DNA of 64,000 nt from contig JAWNGF010000006.1 of assembly GCA_037039685.1 (NCBI GenBank), forward strand, positions 1,364,001 to 1,428,000, written 5' to 3'. Shown in pieces: positions 20,450 to 32,404 of the stretch; positions within the stretch are counted from its first letter, which is position 1; each line of letters starts with the position of its first letter. A model generated the notes under the pieces. That model was not told the DNA's origin. It was given only the letters and a program-made list of their open reading frames with translations, and did not search any database. Position numbers and translations under genes: made by a program. The DNA comes from Ceratobasidium sp. AG-K (lineage: Eukaryota; Basidiomycota; Agaricomycetes; Cantharellales; Ceratobasidiaceae).

Positions 20450-22545
20450 AACAGACACATTTGCCACTGTCAAGCAACAAAATCTTATTCCACATGAATG
20501 ATCCTTGGAATATGGAAGGCTTCAAAAAGGACTCAACTTGCGTACCTGACATCAACATTGTCCCCTTAACATCTGCAAAGTGTGTTCACAACTTGGAGGG
20601 GGGTAATTGGTCCAACTTACTGGAGAAAAGTGACTTGGCGCCACCAAAAGACCACCCTTTTGAATGGTGTGATGTCTTTGGTGTTGTCAAGTTAAAGCAA
20701 CTTGGCTCCATCGAACTCAAGTTTCCAGAGAGTTATGGGGTCTTGCCTGATGCTCCTGTTTCACCTTGGTGGGCTCAGGCCCCCAACGTGTTTTCTGGTA
20801 GCACAAGTACAGCCAATTCTGTGGTGCCTAGTAGTGCAGATCTGGACTCAAATAGTATTCAGGATGGCAATAAACCTTCTTGGCACACCATAACAGCCAG
20901 CATCTCAGCTAAGAGAATTGATACCTCACCTGCAGTAAATTGTAGGTCCAAAGCTATCTTGCATAGGCAAGTTACTAACAAGGGTTTGCACACAGTACCC
21001 CCTGTTAGTGAAGGAGAAGGAAATGCAACCAAGGTACAGTATGTGGAGTTGAGGTTTAAAAAAGAGATAAAGGAGTATACTAAAAACAAGGTGACACGTG
21101 AGGCAATCACACAATGTGGATCTTGCACTGTCAAGATGTTGAACTGCTCTCCTGGAAGACGTCATGCAATTGCTTTGATTGTAGTGGGTAAGTCTGTATT
21201 CCTATTGACTGCCAGTAGCCTACAACTCACCTCTCTGGAAAAGACAAGTACTTATGGACTTGGTGGTATGATCAGCAAGGCGCAATTCAATCAACAGGAA
21301 TTAACATTATAAAGGACCTGCCCCGCTTCCTTGTGCTTCTGCTCATGTTCCAACAATTTACACTTGCAAACTGGGGATACAATACGGAGCTTGATCCCTT
21401 GATAGCCCAACCAACTGCTAACAAAAAGGGAGAGCCAATCACATACCCGGAGTTTATCAACATTCAGTTTGGCCGGGGTGTGGAAGTTGTGGTTCATCCT
21501 CAGGAAATTCTACACCAGACGTACAGCCTAGTTGGACGCGGTACCTATGTGATTGGAGCTACGCATTCAGCCAGTATGGAATCACCACCCACTGTAGCCA
21601 AGATGTCATGGCCCAACAAACAACGAACACACAAAAAAGCTATCATCAATTGCGCTTGCAGCGGTGACAAAACCCTGTCCCTCCATCCTCCGGTTGTCAT
21701 TGCACATCATGATAGATATGATACTGAGGTTATTAGAAAACAGCTGGAGATCGCCGCACATTTGGCGCACCCCTCAAGGGTCTTTTGCATTGTCATATTC
21801 AAACGTTTGTTTCCTATCAATCAACTTAGCCCAGAAGATTTTATGACTGCATGGATTCAATGCATCAAATGTGAGTTTGCATTCTTTCCCTCTCTTTGTT
21901 CTTCCTTTGGCCTATGGTGACAGGCATTGACGGCAATTCACATCCATAGGTCATTTTCTGATCTGGCCGCATGTACAGCATTGCAATCTCAGCCTAAAAA
22001 ACCTCATGTACCGAATACAAGGCGGCCAGGTCTGCGGAGTGGTCAATGACTGGGACCTTTCTTTTGCGGTCGCCAAATCATGCTCCATAGAAGACTTCAT
22101 CGCCACCGTCCCATTTATGGCTCTGGAACTTCTTCTCAAACCATGTCTGGTCAAGCACCAATATTGCCACGACCTCGAATCGTTCATGTGGATCGCTATT
22201 TGGGTTTTCCTTTCCAACAAGGGCGGCACGGATTCTCCACCAGCTGAATTGCAGGCATGGTGCAACGGCCACCAGATATCAGTCTACAATCAAAAGTCGA
22301 GGTTCATGAGTACTGCTTGGCAACGTCCCGTACCTCTAGAAGCGTGGCGAAGCATGTGGGATCTTGCAGTTGAGTTGATGGACCACTTTGAGGATGAATG
22401 GAGGAAGAGACTGAAGGATAGGATTACGCAAGAGAAACCAGACGACGAGCGTCTAGCTTTATTCTTGCGCGCTGTGAAAGCGCATTTACCACTAGGATAT
22501 CAGTTTCCCGACACTCCAACGATCCCTGGGTTGGATTCTCATTAA
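20450..22545 (+). pseudogene. FunK1 kinase copy A, segment 3 (kinase domain, dead)
   Basis: Main part of the fungal-type protein kinase, matching 48736-50842. Relative to copy B there is a 1-base loss near 20463, so the frame is shifted soon after the junction even without the transposon. From 20500 on, the frame, the introns (about 20942-20995 with a TACTAAC branch site, about 21183-21220, about 21871-21949) and the kinase lobes are preserved. The catalytic loop HRD of copy B (50276-50284) is HCN here (21979-21987): CGC GAT became TGC AAT, two CpG transitions, removing the catalytic Asp. The metal-binding DWD (FunK1 version of DFG) is kept in VVNDWDLS. Stop at 22543-22545. With two retrotransposons in it and no catalytic base, this copy cannot make a normal kinase. 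Confidence 0.88.
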
Positions 22546-22574
22546 TCTCCTGTACTCGTATTGTGGAGTATGCT

Positions 22575-23365
22575 ATAGTATGTATAATTGCGGTCGGCAC
22601 CGGGATATTGGAGCAGTTGAACAGTACCAGAAAGAGTCAGGAGCGCTGGTCGGGGATGTGCGGATGAGTAGCCCTGATGCACCCAGATAAGAGGTAAGTT
22701 ATGTTATTTGGGAGCACAGTGTGCATACATGCGCGTGTATTGATTGCATTTGTAGTGTCGCTGTGGAAATCACGGTCAACTAGGACATATGAGTGAGTTC
22801 CTCGAAAACTTTACTCCACAACTCTAACATCCCGCCCAGAAACAAACCGAAAATCTCCCCACTGGGCCGAATTTAACCAATCCACTGCTGGGACATTCGG
22901 AGCCGCTGGGAGCCCACCCTACGTCACTGGCTCACCCAATCCCCTCTCACTTGGTTTGCCCGCGGCGGAGCATCTAGCCCGGGTTACTTCCCCTCAGCCA
23001 CCAGTCCACTTGCCACGAGCCCACCCGTCACAGCCGACGAACCCGACGAGTACTCGGGTCGGGCGTTTGGTCCGCCTGCATCGACTCCGACTGGGCTCAA
23101 GCTCAGGTTACCGCGTCCCGCAGCTTAGCTTGGTTGTGATTGGCTTCGTCCAGACTTTGTGTAATGATATGGGTTGTGTATGATTTTATGAGTAGAGTGT
23201 GTGTAGTGGGCGTTGCTATTCCGTGGGTATGATCGAGTTACTCCCATGCGAGCAAGTCGATTCATCCGCACTCTGATACAACCCAAGCCTCAACAAAACC
23301 TCAATTCTACAGAATCATTTCGGCACCGAGATTTGAGGTTGGCCGCCGTGTCGCCAACTTGAAGA
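22575..23365 (+). pseudogene. Duplicated 3' end of TAF1
   Basis: Diverged copy of 4060-4895. It starts near GATATTGGAGCAGTTGAAC, carries the intron-zinc-knuckle-intron region (about 22750-22850, with CGC-to-CAC changes in the knuckle), the Ser/Pro-rich tail and the 3' flank including CATCCGCACTCTGATRCAACCC. Several small deletions and lost codons disrupt the frame, and the N-terminal ~80% of TAF1 is missing, so it is a fragment. It joins directly to the end of FunK1 copy A. Confidence 0.88.
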
Positions 23366-23506
23366 ACAAGTTCTTGGATTCAATGCAAGCAAGAGTCGAG
23401 TGGCTGTGTTGGTCCTTGGGCCAATGGTCTCGGACGTTGGCGGCAATCCAAGGCCCAACGCCTGGTCCAACCACGCCACACAACCATCTCATCCGGCTCC
23501 GAACTA

Positions 23507-24663
23507 ATGCCGAGAACAAGACGGCGCTTATTAACTGGAAGCTCCAGCGATGAGTCTACCGCAACATTGTGCGAAGGATATGCCGCAGATTCGGATCTCA
23601 TCAGCTTTCAATTTTGCCCAACCCTCAAAGCTACAACCGAGTCCAGGACAGTTCTTCGTCGGGTGCACAACGTGATTGGACGAGCCACCTGTGTTCTTCG
23701 ACTTGCGAGCCTAGGTGACTTGGGAGTACCGTCGAGTGGAGCAAACACCAATTGCTATGAGACACGACGAGGGCACGAAAGGCATGTCCCCACTTGTGCT
23801 CGTGTGGACAACAAGGAACTAATTCTCCGGCTTCTGACTATCGCTTCTCTCCACGACGGCTACAATACCGGGCCTCGTACAAACCAGTTGGATATTAATA
23901 CAAGCTTACCAGACTCCTCACGAGTAGTTTGCAGCGTCGTGTTTGAACGCTTGAGCCCTATCGCTCAGCGCGGAGTAGCAGACTTTTGCATGTGCCTGGA
24001 CTTAATGCATTAAAATTGAGTTTGGTAACCGGCTTGTACGTTCAACTGAATAGCCAATTGCATACATAGACCAATATCTGTCATGGGAGCACCTGAGGCA
24101 CTGTGATCTCACCACGGCTAATCTAATGTGCCAAACGCGAAATGGCCAGGTCTGGGGGGTGATAACTGACTTGGATCCGTCACCGACTGCCAGCGACTCG
24201 CTTATCGTTGGGGGATTTACTGGAACTAGCCCTTTTATGGCTCCGGAGCTTTTCTTCGAACCACATCCGGTCGGGCACCAATACCGCTGCGACCTCGAAT
24301 CGTTCACGTGGATTGCTATCTGGGTTTTCCTCTCCAACAAGTGTGGTACGGATTCTCGCCAGCTGAATTGAAGGCATGGTGCGGTGGCGACCAGATATCA
24401 GTCTACGATCAAAAGTCAAGGTTCATGACTTCTACTCGCCGACGTCCCATGCATTTGGAAGCGTGGCAGAGCGTGTGGAATCTTACAGTCGAGTTGATGG
24501 ACCACTTCGAGGATGAATGGCAGAAGAGGGTGAAGGGTAGGGTCACGCAAGATAATCCAAACGACTAGCATCTAACGCTATTCTTGCGGACTGTGAAAGC
24601 GCATTTACCACTAGGATATCAGTTTCCCGATACTCCGACGATTCCTGGGTTGAATTCTCAATA
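23507..24663 (+). pseudogene. FunK1 kinase copy C (decayed)
   Basis: A third, older copy of the kinase lying just after the TAF1 fragment. The N-lobe match is partial (GRATCVLRLASLGD, then SSRVVCSVVFERLSPIA aligned with the copy A/B region before the catalytic loop). The catalytic loop reads HCD (about 24099-24107) and the metal motif DLD, with the usual FMAPELFFEP and DLESFTWIAIWVFLSN following. A 1-base loss near 24355 and a TAG at about 24566, where the others have GAG, break the C-lobe. Inference: TAF1 3' end plus kinase was once duplicated as a unit and this is its older half. Confidence 0.78.
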
Positions 24664-24699
24664 GTATCCTGTATCCGTATAGTAGAATAAGACACATTG

Positions 24700-25266
24700 C
24701 ATTTAAGAACTAATATACCCGCAGATATACACCTCAGCCTATGCATATAGCGCTCTATATTAGCCTCGTTTCTATCATTGTCACAAACGCAGCACGTACC
24801 CAAGTCAATCGAGAGCTCGCTAGGCGGATAATTTTCCATAATCATGTTGACACCTGTAGGTCAAGGATGGAGGTCGCGAGGGGTATATCATCCAACAAAT
24901 ATCTGGGATAAATGCCCATCAGCGAATGGGACCCCATAGTGTTCAAGGTTGAACCCGTCCAGGGACAAAATTTGGAGTCGCAGAGTTATCCGGAGTAGCT
25001 CGGTGAGCTCGAGGGGTGCGTTTGATGCTAGTGCGGCTGCATGTAGTTGTGCTATGTTGGCACGTTCCAAAAATACGCGACGTTCCCCTTCGGTAAAACG
25101 GTGGCATTCAGCTGTCCCAAAAATAGTAATACGCAAGGGTTTGGAACCCGGAGCGATCAAACGCAGTGCACCCTCGTTTTGATCATCGGTACCGACCTCG
25201 ATGTGCAAAGCCTCCAACTCGCCGGGGGGACAATCATGGATGGCCCTCATCAGGAATGCCTAGAAA
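24700..25266 (-). pseudogene. F-box family fragment 1 (C-terminal half only)
   Basis: Matches the C-terminal half of the intact gene at 32405-34036: residues such as GELEALHIEVGTDDQNEGAL, SLDGFNLEHYGVPFADGH and, after a frame break, ANIERYMHRL align with that protein. The F-box and first LRR-like part are missing, and at least one stop interrupts it near 24890. Tail to tail with FunK1 copy C, about 40 bp apart. Confidence 0.75.
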
Positions 25267-27630
25267 TAATGTGACCGCACCCCAGATCATGATTGATCTG
25301 TGATCACGATCGAATGTGGTTGGGAACATGCCAAACAGGGGATAATTTACATTGCCGCGTGTTCAACAATCGGAATAGTCACGAAATTTAGCCCGGCGGC
25401 GTCGGCGGAAGATATAGTATCACGGCCAAAGCGAGAGTATGCGGCCTCGTGGTTTACCGCGCGGGATACGGCGGACATAATAATTGTAGATACGAGGGGT
25501 ACTACGTGAGGCTGATGACTTGTGGACCAGGAGTTGCGCATGCATGAAGATCGCCATCGGAAAAAGACAAAGTGGCGAGGGAATGAAGATAACTCTCGAG
25601 GATATGATAGGCATGGACGTCAAGTGGTGGAGCGACCCAGGGGCAGTAAGCGCCGAGCGTTGTAGCCGGCAGGCTGAACTGAGCCGGGCCAAAGTATCAG
25701 CTTCGCGGCCTTCAGGGGAGCACAAAGCTGTAGATGTGTGTGGCTGAGTTTCAACAATCGCGAGTCCCTGATTCGCCGTCATCGACGAAAAAAGGGTATC
25801 GATCAACTTGAGGGGGCAATTCACCCCAATGATACCGCGGGAATTATTATCGACACAAATGGCCTGACGCAAGATGAAAGTCATGCCTCGATGGCAAATT
25901 AATTACTCTCCTATCTTTATGGATGGACATAACTGTGGCCGGTACCGCTATGACACTCCATGTCATAAATCGCACTAAAGAGTACTCTTCTATAAATGAA
26001 TAGACCTCACACAAGGCCCTTGAACCCCGCCCCTGCCCTTTTCCGTAGAGAACCGCTTCAATGGCCAGTCTACCGTCCAGACCGTGCCCACTGTTACTAT
26101 GGGTAGGTGCTGTAATACAGACCCGTGGATCCAGAAAAGAGCTTGATCGCCGACCCGGCGAGTCGTTCCATGACTATGTCTCGCGCTGGCTGGCAACCAA
26201 AAACTCGACTCTAAGATGGAAACCCCAGTACAATCACTGCGCCCCACCAGGCAGACGGGTTGTTTGGCGGCCTATTGGTTAGCTTCTCTACGATTCAGCG
26301 CGGACGAGGATCACTGATTTCAATCTCCTGCCCAGTAAATGGGCGCGACTTGCCCGCGTGCGTTTGTGGCGTCGGCGATGACGAGGAAATCGCCAAAGAA
26401 ATGGCTTGCAAGAGCATTGCCGAGACAGTTGGTTGTGTGCGATTTTTCAACAATAGACATGCGGCCAAGGCTAACATATGGTTCGCTACAGATGACATGA
26501 AGTTGGAGGACTTGGGGGCTGCACGGGAGGAGGAGCGTACTTCGGGGATTCGGGTTTGAACATTCTGTACACCAATGTCTGATTGCGTCGGCGATAATAC
26601 AACGGAACGAGCGGTTTCTTGCTTGTCATTCGAGAACTACACGGAACAACAGGGGCTTTGCCAATAACCAATTGTTCGACGTGGTGCGACCAGACAGTTT
26701 GAGCATAGCGCGACCTGAATTCATTCCACGTATCTTGGCATGAGGCAACCTGAATGAGAGTTGGCCATCACCGGATAGCACCGAAGGCATCAACTAGATC
26801 GCGGTGATAGGGGGCCGCCACAATATGCCTGTCTTGGGTTCGCGAATGTATACACCTTTAGAATAGGCGCATACATCATACGAAGAGAGTGGCGATCAAT
26901 GATTAGGTACCGTATCTGCGGGAATTGCATCTCTATTTTCTCACTGGAGCATGAACATCGATCCAGGAATAGTTGTCCCCTGTTAGATGACCGCTATACC
27001 ATCTACGGACACCCTGTAATACAGTGTGAAACGAAAAAGCTTAAATCACTGGTAGATCCTTCAGATAGTTGTCGAGGACGAATTTACCATAGTGGGAGTC
27101 GGTTATGGAAGGAGAGGATTGATGGATCTGAGCGTAGGTTCATCGTCTAAATGAGACACGGCGGCCTTGCGAGGCACTGGAGCAACGATCACGATAATTA
27201 CAACCGAGATCAAGTGGCACAGCAACTTGAATCGTGTAGAGTTTTTCAACGGGAGGGACAACCAAGTATATTTCAACATGTAAATACAGTATAAAAACAC
27301 ACCTGAGCGGTTCCAAGTCCAATGGTCTGACTATGCAACGACGAGAAGGAATCACCCAAGGCTAATGCCATCGAGCAAGTAGTATGAGCTGTCATCTGCT
27401 GTCTAGCTGTGAGCGGCTGGGGCGGACGTTGGGAGTGGTTGCGGGAAGAACGAGATGTAATGTGCTTAGGGAGCAAGTAACGGTGAGCCAATGTAACAAT
27501 AGTGACGTCGTTGAACATTACAGAGAAGCACATTTGCATCGTATGAACTCTTCAGGTCGGCAAAGGATCGAGGGTGACTTGTTACGTCGTCAGCAAGCAC
27601 AAGGAGTATTGTGAGATAAATTGTCCACTG
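25267..27630. other. Gene-free, probably decayed stretch
   Basis: No reading frame longer than about 155 codons and none that I recognise. The longest is on minus at 25420-25884 and lacks any familiar motif. No long repeats or LTRs seen. Confidence 0.5.
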
Positions 27631-27639
27631 TTGGACGAA

Positions 27640-29790
27640 GGGGTGGCTACTTGGAAATGGGCACGCCGAGGGCGCTGCGCAACGCGGATCGTCCCCATAC
27701 AACCCACCAAGCGTGAGGTTGGGAGCCAACGGTCCATTGCACCCAGGTAGAACCAGCACGAGTATAGCCGTCTTCTGGAGCGCTGTCGTTAGAAGATGCC
27801 AGGCATGGGGTAACACCTCGGCAAGATCGATAGCAGCGAACGTATGGTGAATGGGTGACCGTTCCAGCCTACCGATCTCTCAATATCCACGGGCAGTCTA
27901 AATGGAATGCGCTATCGAGAGTGGTCCTTGGCCTGGGAAACAAACGACGACCGGACGCTACACAGTGCCGCGCGCCTTGTTGAGGACGTCTAACGATCTC
28001 TTGGGTATGTGTGTGTATGCTTCACGAGTGTTTAAACCGATTGGCGTGAGGAAGGGGGAAGTGGAAGGGCGTCACATGTGCCAGGCGCTGCTGTCGTTGG
28101 CGCGTGTTGGAACCGAGCCACTCGTATGGCTTCAGCAAATGATTTAGCAGTGAACATACAGTAGACGTAAAGCGGTCGCCCTAGCTTACCTGCGGCTCAG
28201 TATCCCCAGATGGTCCGAACAGAGCGTATGGTCGGGCGGCATGTCGTTTCACTCGGGAAACGGACACCGATGGGAACGCTGCCCAGCGTAAGACCCCGTT
28301 GAGAATTTCTTGCCCCCTCGAGAATGTGTGAATATGCTACGGGGGACAAACACTGGCTGGCGTGGTCGATAGTGGGGTGGGGATCAGCGCGCTATCGTCG
28401 TCAACGTGCGTCGAGACCGAGGGCCACCAACATCCGTTCATATCGCTACGGCGAATCGTTTAGCAATGAACACCAGGACGTAAGCGGTTGCTCCAGCTTA
28501 CCGATTGCTCAGTTTCCTGAAGGTCTCAGCAGAGTGGAATAGAGTTGGGTGTTGATTACTGGGGACACTGGCGCCGACCGGAGAGACAACACAGGGCGGG
28601 TCAGCGTCGCATGACCCCTTGAGGATGCAAATGCACGATATGCCAGTCAAACATGGACGACGGGCAAGGGAACCAAGGGGTAAGGTGTGTCACATGCCCC
28701 AAGGCGCTTTTGTCGTCGCCATGTTGAAACCGAGGCTTACACTGGCATCCGCCCGTATGGCTCTAGCAAATCGTTTAGCAACCAACGCACAGTGTGTATG
28801 GAGCCACCGCATTGGCTTACCAACTGTTTGATACTGCCCGATGGCATGAACGATCAATTGAGCTGTGTGTGAGTTGGGGAAAGAGACGCCTAATTGGGGA
28901 CACTGCACAGTGCGGTCAGCCTGTTGGAGACGTCGAATGAACCCAATGGACATGCGCTCGTGGCGGGACAGCGGTGGGATGTGAGGGAAAGCAAAGGGGG
29001 AGTGTGTGTGATGTGTGTCTGGGCGCTACCGTCGTCGACGAGTGTTGAAACCGAGACCCACACGGGACCGCTGTACGAATTATTTAGCGACCCACGCATA
29101 GTAAAGATGAAGCGGCAGCCCCAGCTTACCGGCTGTTCGATCTCACCCGACAGCACGGACCGAGTGTCCGGATCAGCGCCATGTGTGAGTCGGGGAACAG
29201 ACACCGACTGGAAGCATCCCCCGCCGATGGAGACGCTGCATGACCCGTTGTGCACGTTACAGTGGTCAACCAACAGGTAGAAAATGGAAACAGTGATCAA
29301 GGGAATGGTGGGAGCAAAGGGGGAGTGTCGGGCGCCCGAAAGCACGCTCATTGGCGGCGCGGAGGCTCACATCAGCGCCCTTTAGCGGGTCGTTTAGCAA
29401 TGAACACAGAGTCGATATAAAGCAGCCGCTTCAACGTACTAATTGCTCCCTCTCCGTAAGGAACAAATGAAATGCGTGGCCGTATCGCGCATGACTAGCA
29501 CCCGGCACAACAGACCACCCTATAGACTCGTTGGACGTGGATGTGGATGCTACGCAAGTCAAAGACGAGTGGCAACAAGCGAGGGCGCCAGCGTGCCACA
29601 TATCCTAGAGCGCGATCGTTGGAGGAAGTCAAGACGTAGACGCATCGTGTTCGCTCGTATGGCTTCAGCGAGACATTTAGCGATTAACAACATAAAGCGG
29701 ATGCTCTGGCTTACCGGCTGTTCGATATTCCTGGGAAAATTGGATTAGTTGCTCGATGAGAGTGCACACTGGGCAAAGGATCAAGTCTGG
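27640..29790. repeat. Tandem array of ~312-bp diverged units
   Basis: At least six or seven units, recognisable by a recurring GCTTACC box at 27867 (GCCTACC), 28184, 28496, 28815, 29124, about 29434 (degenerate) and 29709, spaced 317, 312, 319, 309, 310 and 275 bp. Each is preceded by a variant of GCAAATCGTTTAGCAATGAA and, ~100 bp further upstream, by a variant of GGCGCTNCCGTCGTCGACGT and GTTGAAACCGAG. Units are clearly related but diverged by small indels and many substitutions. No unit holds a frame conserved across the array. On minus, each GCTTACC reads GGTAAGC, a possible splice donor, so a decayed exon array is one alternative to satellite DNA. Confidence 0.72.
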
Positions 29791-31139
29791 AGAGCATGGC
29801 GGTTGGGAAGAAAGGCTTCGGTAAACAGTTACGACGTATGGAGCGTTGGAAGGGCGGATAGCAGTCCCAACAAACCAAGTGGTGGGAGTCAACTCTAGCC
29901 GCCGATTCTCATAGGGGCTGATTATCCATCGAGTCCTGTTGCATAACCACCCCAAGTAACGGGTCGTACGGTTCCGACTGCCTAATTGTTGTAGCCCAAA
30001 AGGGTCGGGAAATTACAACAAGGCGTTACGCAGGGAGAAAGAATCACATTGCGATACATTATCCGAATCAATACAAGAGGAAACCAGGTGAGAGTAGCAC
30101 GAGAACGAAGCGCTAATAACAGGCGCATATATGACATCTCACAAAACAGACACTCGAGAGTTTTGTAATCGCCGCGAAATGGATACGCGTCGCTCTCCCT
30201 GGAGATTCCGCGACGCCAAAACATTTCGGTGTGGATTGATGTTTGGCCAAGTCGCATCTGCAAATGTATTGCAAATAGAACCGACGCCCGGCCCGAGTAT
30301 GACTCGGTACACCGAATTCGTGTACGTCCATTGGAGGATAACCACGCCGCCAGGGGTCTGCGCTACGAGGAAGCCCACAATGGGAATTATGGCCGACAGG
30401 TGACCTCAGAGCGAACAGATGATCCAGGCACGGGCGCGAGATGGGAGAGCGGGGCGTGCAATACCTTTGGATAAAAACAATTATATTCAGTACAAAAACG
30501 AGACTGTATGAGACTCGATATGTAAGTACAAAGCATTGTTGAACGATACCCGTAACTAGTAAATTCACACGACAAATGGCCGCGCCGATCCAGAGCACAA
30601 CAAATCACGCACTCACGTGATCGCGGATACGCGAGGTCCAGGTGCCGCTCCGATCGACCGTATAGCGCGCCCGTATAGGTCATATGGAACGAAGTGATAG
30701 GAAGAGGGTGAAGGTGGCGTACGGTGTCAGCAAACCCTCGATTGCTCCGGGGGAGCTCTAGGAGCTCCAGGAAGCTGCGGGATCATCCGCGCCATCCGGG
30801 ACAGTGCCAAAACCTAGCAGTGTGCTGAAAGCCAACCAAACGGTTCCTTACAGGGGGAAACACCGAAACCGCTGATCGCGACCGAAACCAGAGAGGATCA
30901 AGTCGCTCGACCATTTCGACTATCGGCCGAGGAATTGGAGCCGCGTTCACCGTGGATGGCTGAACAAGAAAACCGTGCCGAAGCCTCAGTATGCTTAGCT
31001 ACGACGAGGCAAGGTTCATGAACCACTGGATGTCCCTCGAGGGACGCCCGGCCTGTCACATCGACGGGCCCAAGTATATCGGGTGTCCTCCGTCGTCGTT
31101 TGCAATCGGATTGCTAAAGCGAATGAATCGTACAGTGAG
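29791..31139. other. Gene-free stretch
   Basis: Many short frames on both strands, none recognisable; the longest is 161 codons on minus at 30113-30598. Nothing structural seen. Confidence 0.45.
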
Positions 31140-32113
31140 ACTGACGCCCAGGACGCATGTACGCTGAGGTGTTCTGGCGGTTTCTGCGGGTAGGCCTACA
31201 GGTGAAGCCTCACAAGTCTAGCGTAGGTTTGGCTTGTCCAGCAGGAATAGAATCCTCATAAACACAAGTCGATGACGTAATACAGGATCTCCTCGAGACG
31301 CCAACGTCGACCACCCATGCATTGTCCGGGGGGGTTTATTTTCTATTTCATATTTTATTTTACGTCCCGGGTTAGGATGTATGTGTAGCCAGACGCCGTA
31401 TAGCTGAATTCTATGGTTAGTTGGGCCAGTTTGCCGGGTGTGCAATTGCTGAGCAACTCTCCAATGATTGAGGTATCGACTCAACCCGGTTCACCAGTAG
31501 AAAAAAATCGATGAATGTGTGTTCGATAGTGACGGAGGCCCAGAGCTCGAGAGTTGATTTTGTGTCCGGCGATCGGTACGGAGTTCCATGTCGACGTGGC
31601 TTATCAGCGGCATTTCGCCTGAGTTTGAGGCAACGAGCTGTGTACTAGCAAGCTGCCATTCCCCGCTCGAGCTGAATGAACAGAGGTCGACGTAAGTCCA
31701 GAAAGTATGCAAGCCAAACTCAATGAGGCGCCAGTAAGATCAAGCATAAATCATGACAGTCGAAGGTCCAGGCCGATCCCCCAGATGTTTTCCCAAAGGA
31801 CGATCAGGCGCAAAGGCACGCTCCGTTTTGTGAGCAAACAGGAAAACTCGAGCCAAGATCTCTGGGGAAGCAAATGTATTGGGAAAATCTTGTCACAATG
31901 GTTGTGGATCCTATCAAAGACTCGTTTGCCGTGGTCTAGAGTTGCTTCGTAGGGGATAATTGTCTGCATCTCGTCGGGAATGCTACTAGCCGCGCCAGTA
32001 AGTGTGTTGCCCATATCATAATGGTTCGAAATAGTGCTGCGGGCCTCGAGGTATCACTCCAGAAGGGATTCAAGCAGGGCGCTCACACGATATGCAATTG
32101 TTCGAGCATTCTT
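31140..32113 (-). pseudogene. F-box family copy 2 (truncated, frameshifted)
   Basis: N-terminal part of the same family. The start MLEQLHIV is followed at once by TGA (ATG at 32109-32107) where the intact copy reads on. The F-box remnant DKIFPIHLLP and the helix after it lie near 31860, and the WTYVDLCSFSS segment near 31690. It ends near 31140 in the region equivalent to the intact copy's residues ~300, so the C-terminal half is missing. Several frameshifts. About 290 bp upstream of the end of the intact copy. Confidence 0.78.
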
Positions 32114-32164
32114 AATGGTTGAGTGGGGTGATGGCTGTTGGCTGTCAAACCTGTTCCAGATCCC

Positions 32165-32185
32165 GGGATACACGTGATGAGGAAC
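32165..32185 (-). promoter_or_regulatory. Conserved CACGTG box upstream of F-box copy 2
   Basis: CACGTG at 32171-32176, ~60 bp before the ATG, in context ACACGTGATGA; equivalents lie upstream of two other family copies. Confidence 0.45.
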
Positions 32186-32404
32186 GCGACCGACTTTTCC
32201 TGCGAAGGAGATGCAACGTCCAACTCATCCACGTACAGTTGGGCTTATATTTCTTGCATCTACATCTCAACTCAGCGGCGTTATCCAACTGCATGCAGGG
32301 GTGGAATGCTGGCTATATACATCTACATGTAAGTTAAACAATAATCGACTGCGAATAGAATAAACATTAGGCATAAATCCCACCCTACTTGATTATATAG
32401 ATAG

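Noticed and set aside
23359..23553. Small plus-strand protein after the TAF1 fragment
   Set aside because: Low-complexity junction sequence between two pseudogene fragments, without family match or start context.
28100..29720. CRISPR-like array from regularly spaced repeats
   Set aside because: Unit length ~312 bp with diverged whole units rather than short identical repeats with unique spacers, and the genome is eukaryotic.
30113..30598. 161-codon minus frame in the gene-free stretch
   Set aside because: Composition looks random, no motif, overlapped by equally long frames on the other strand.
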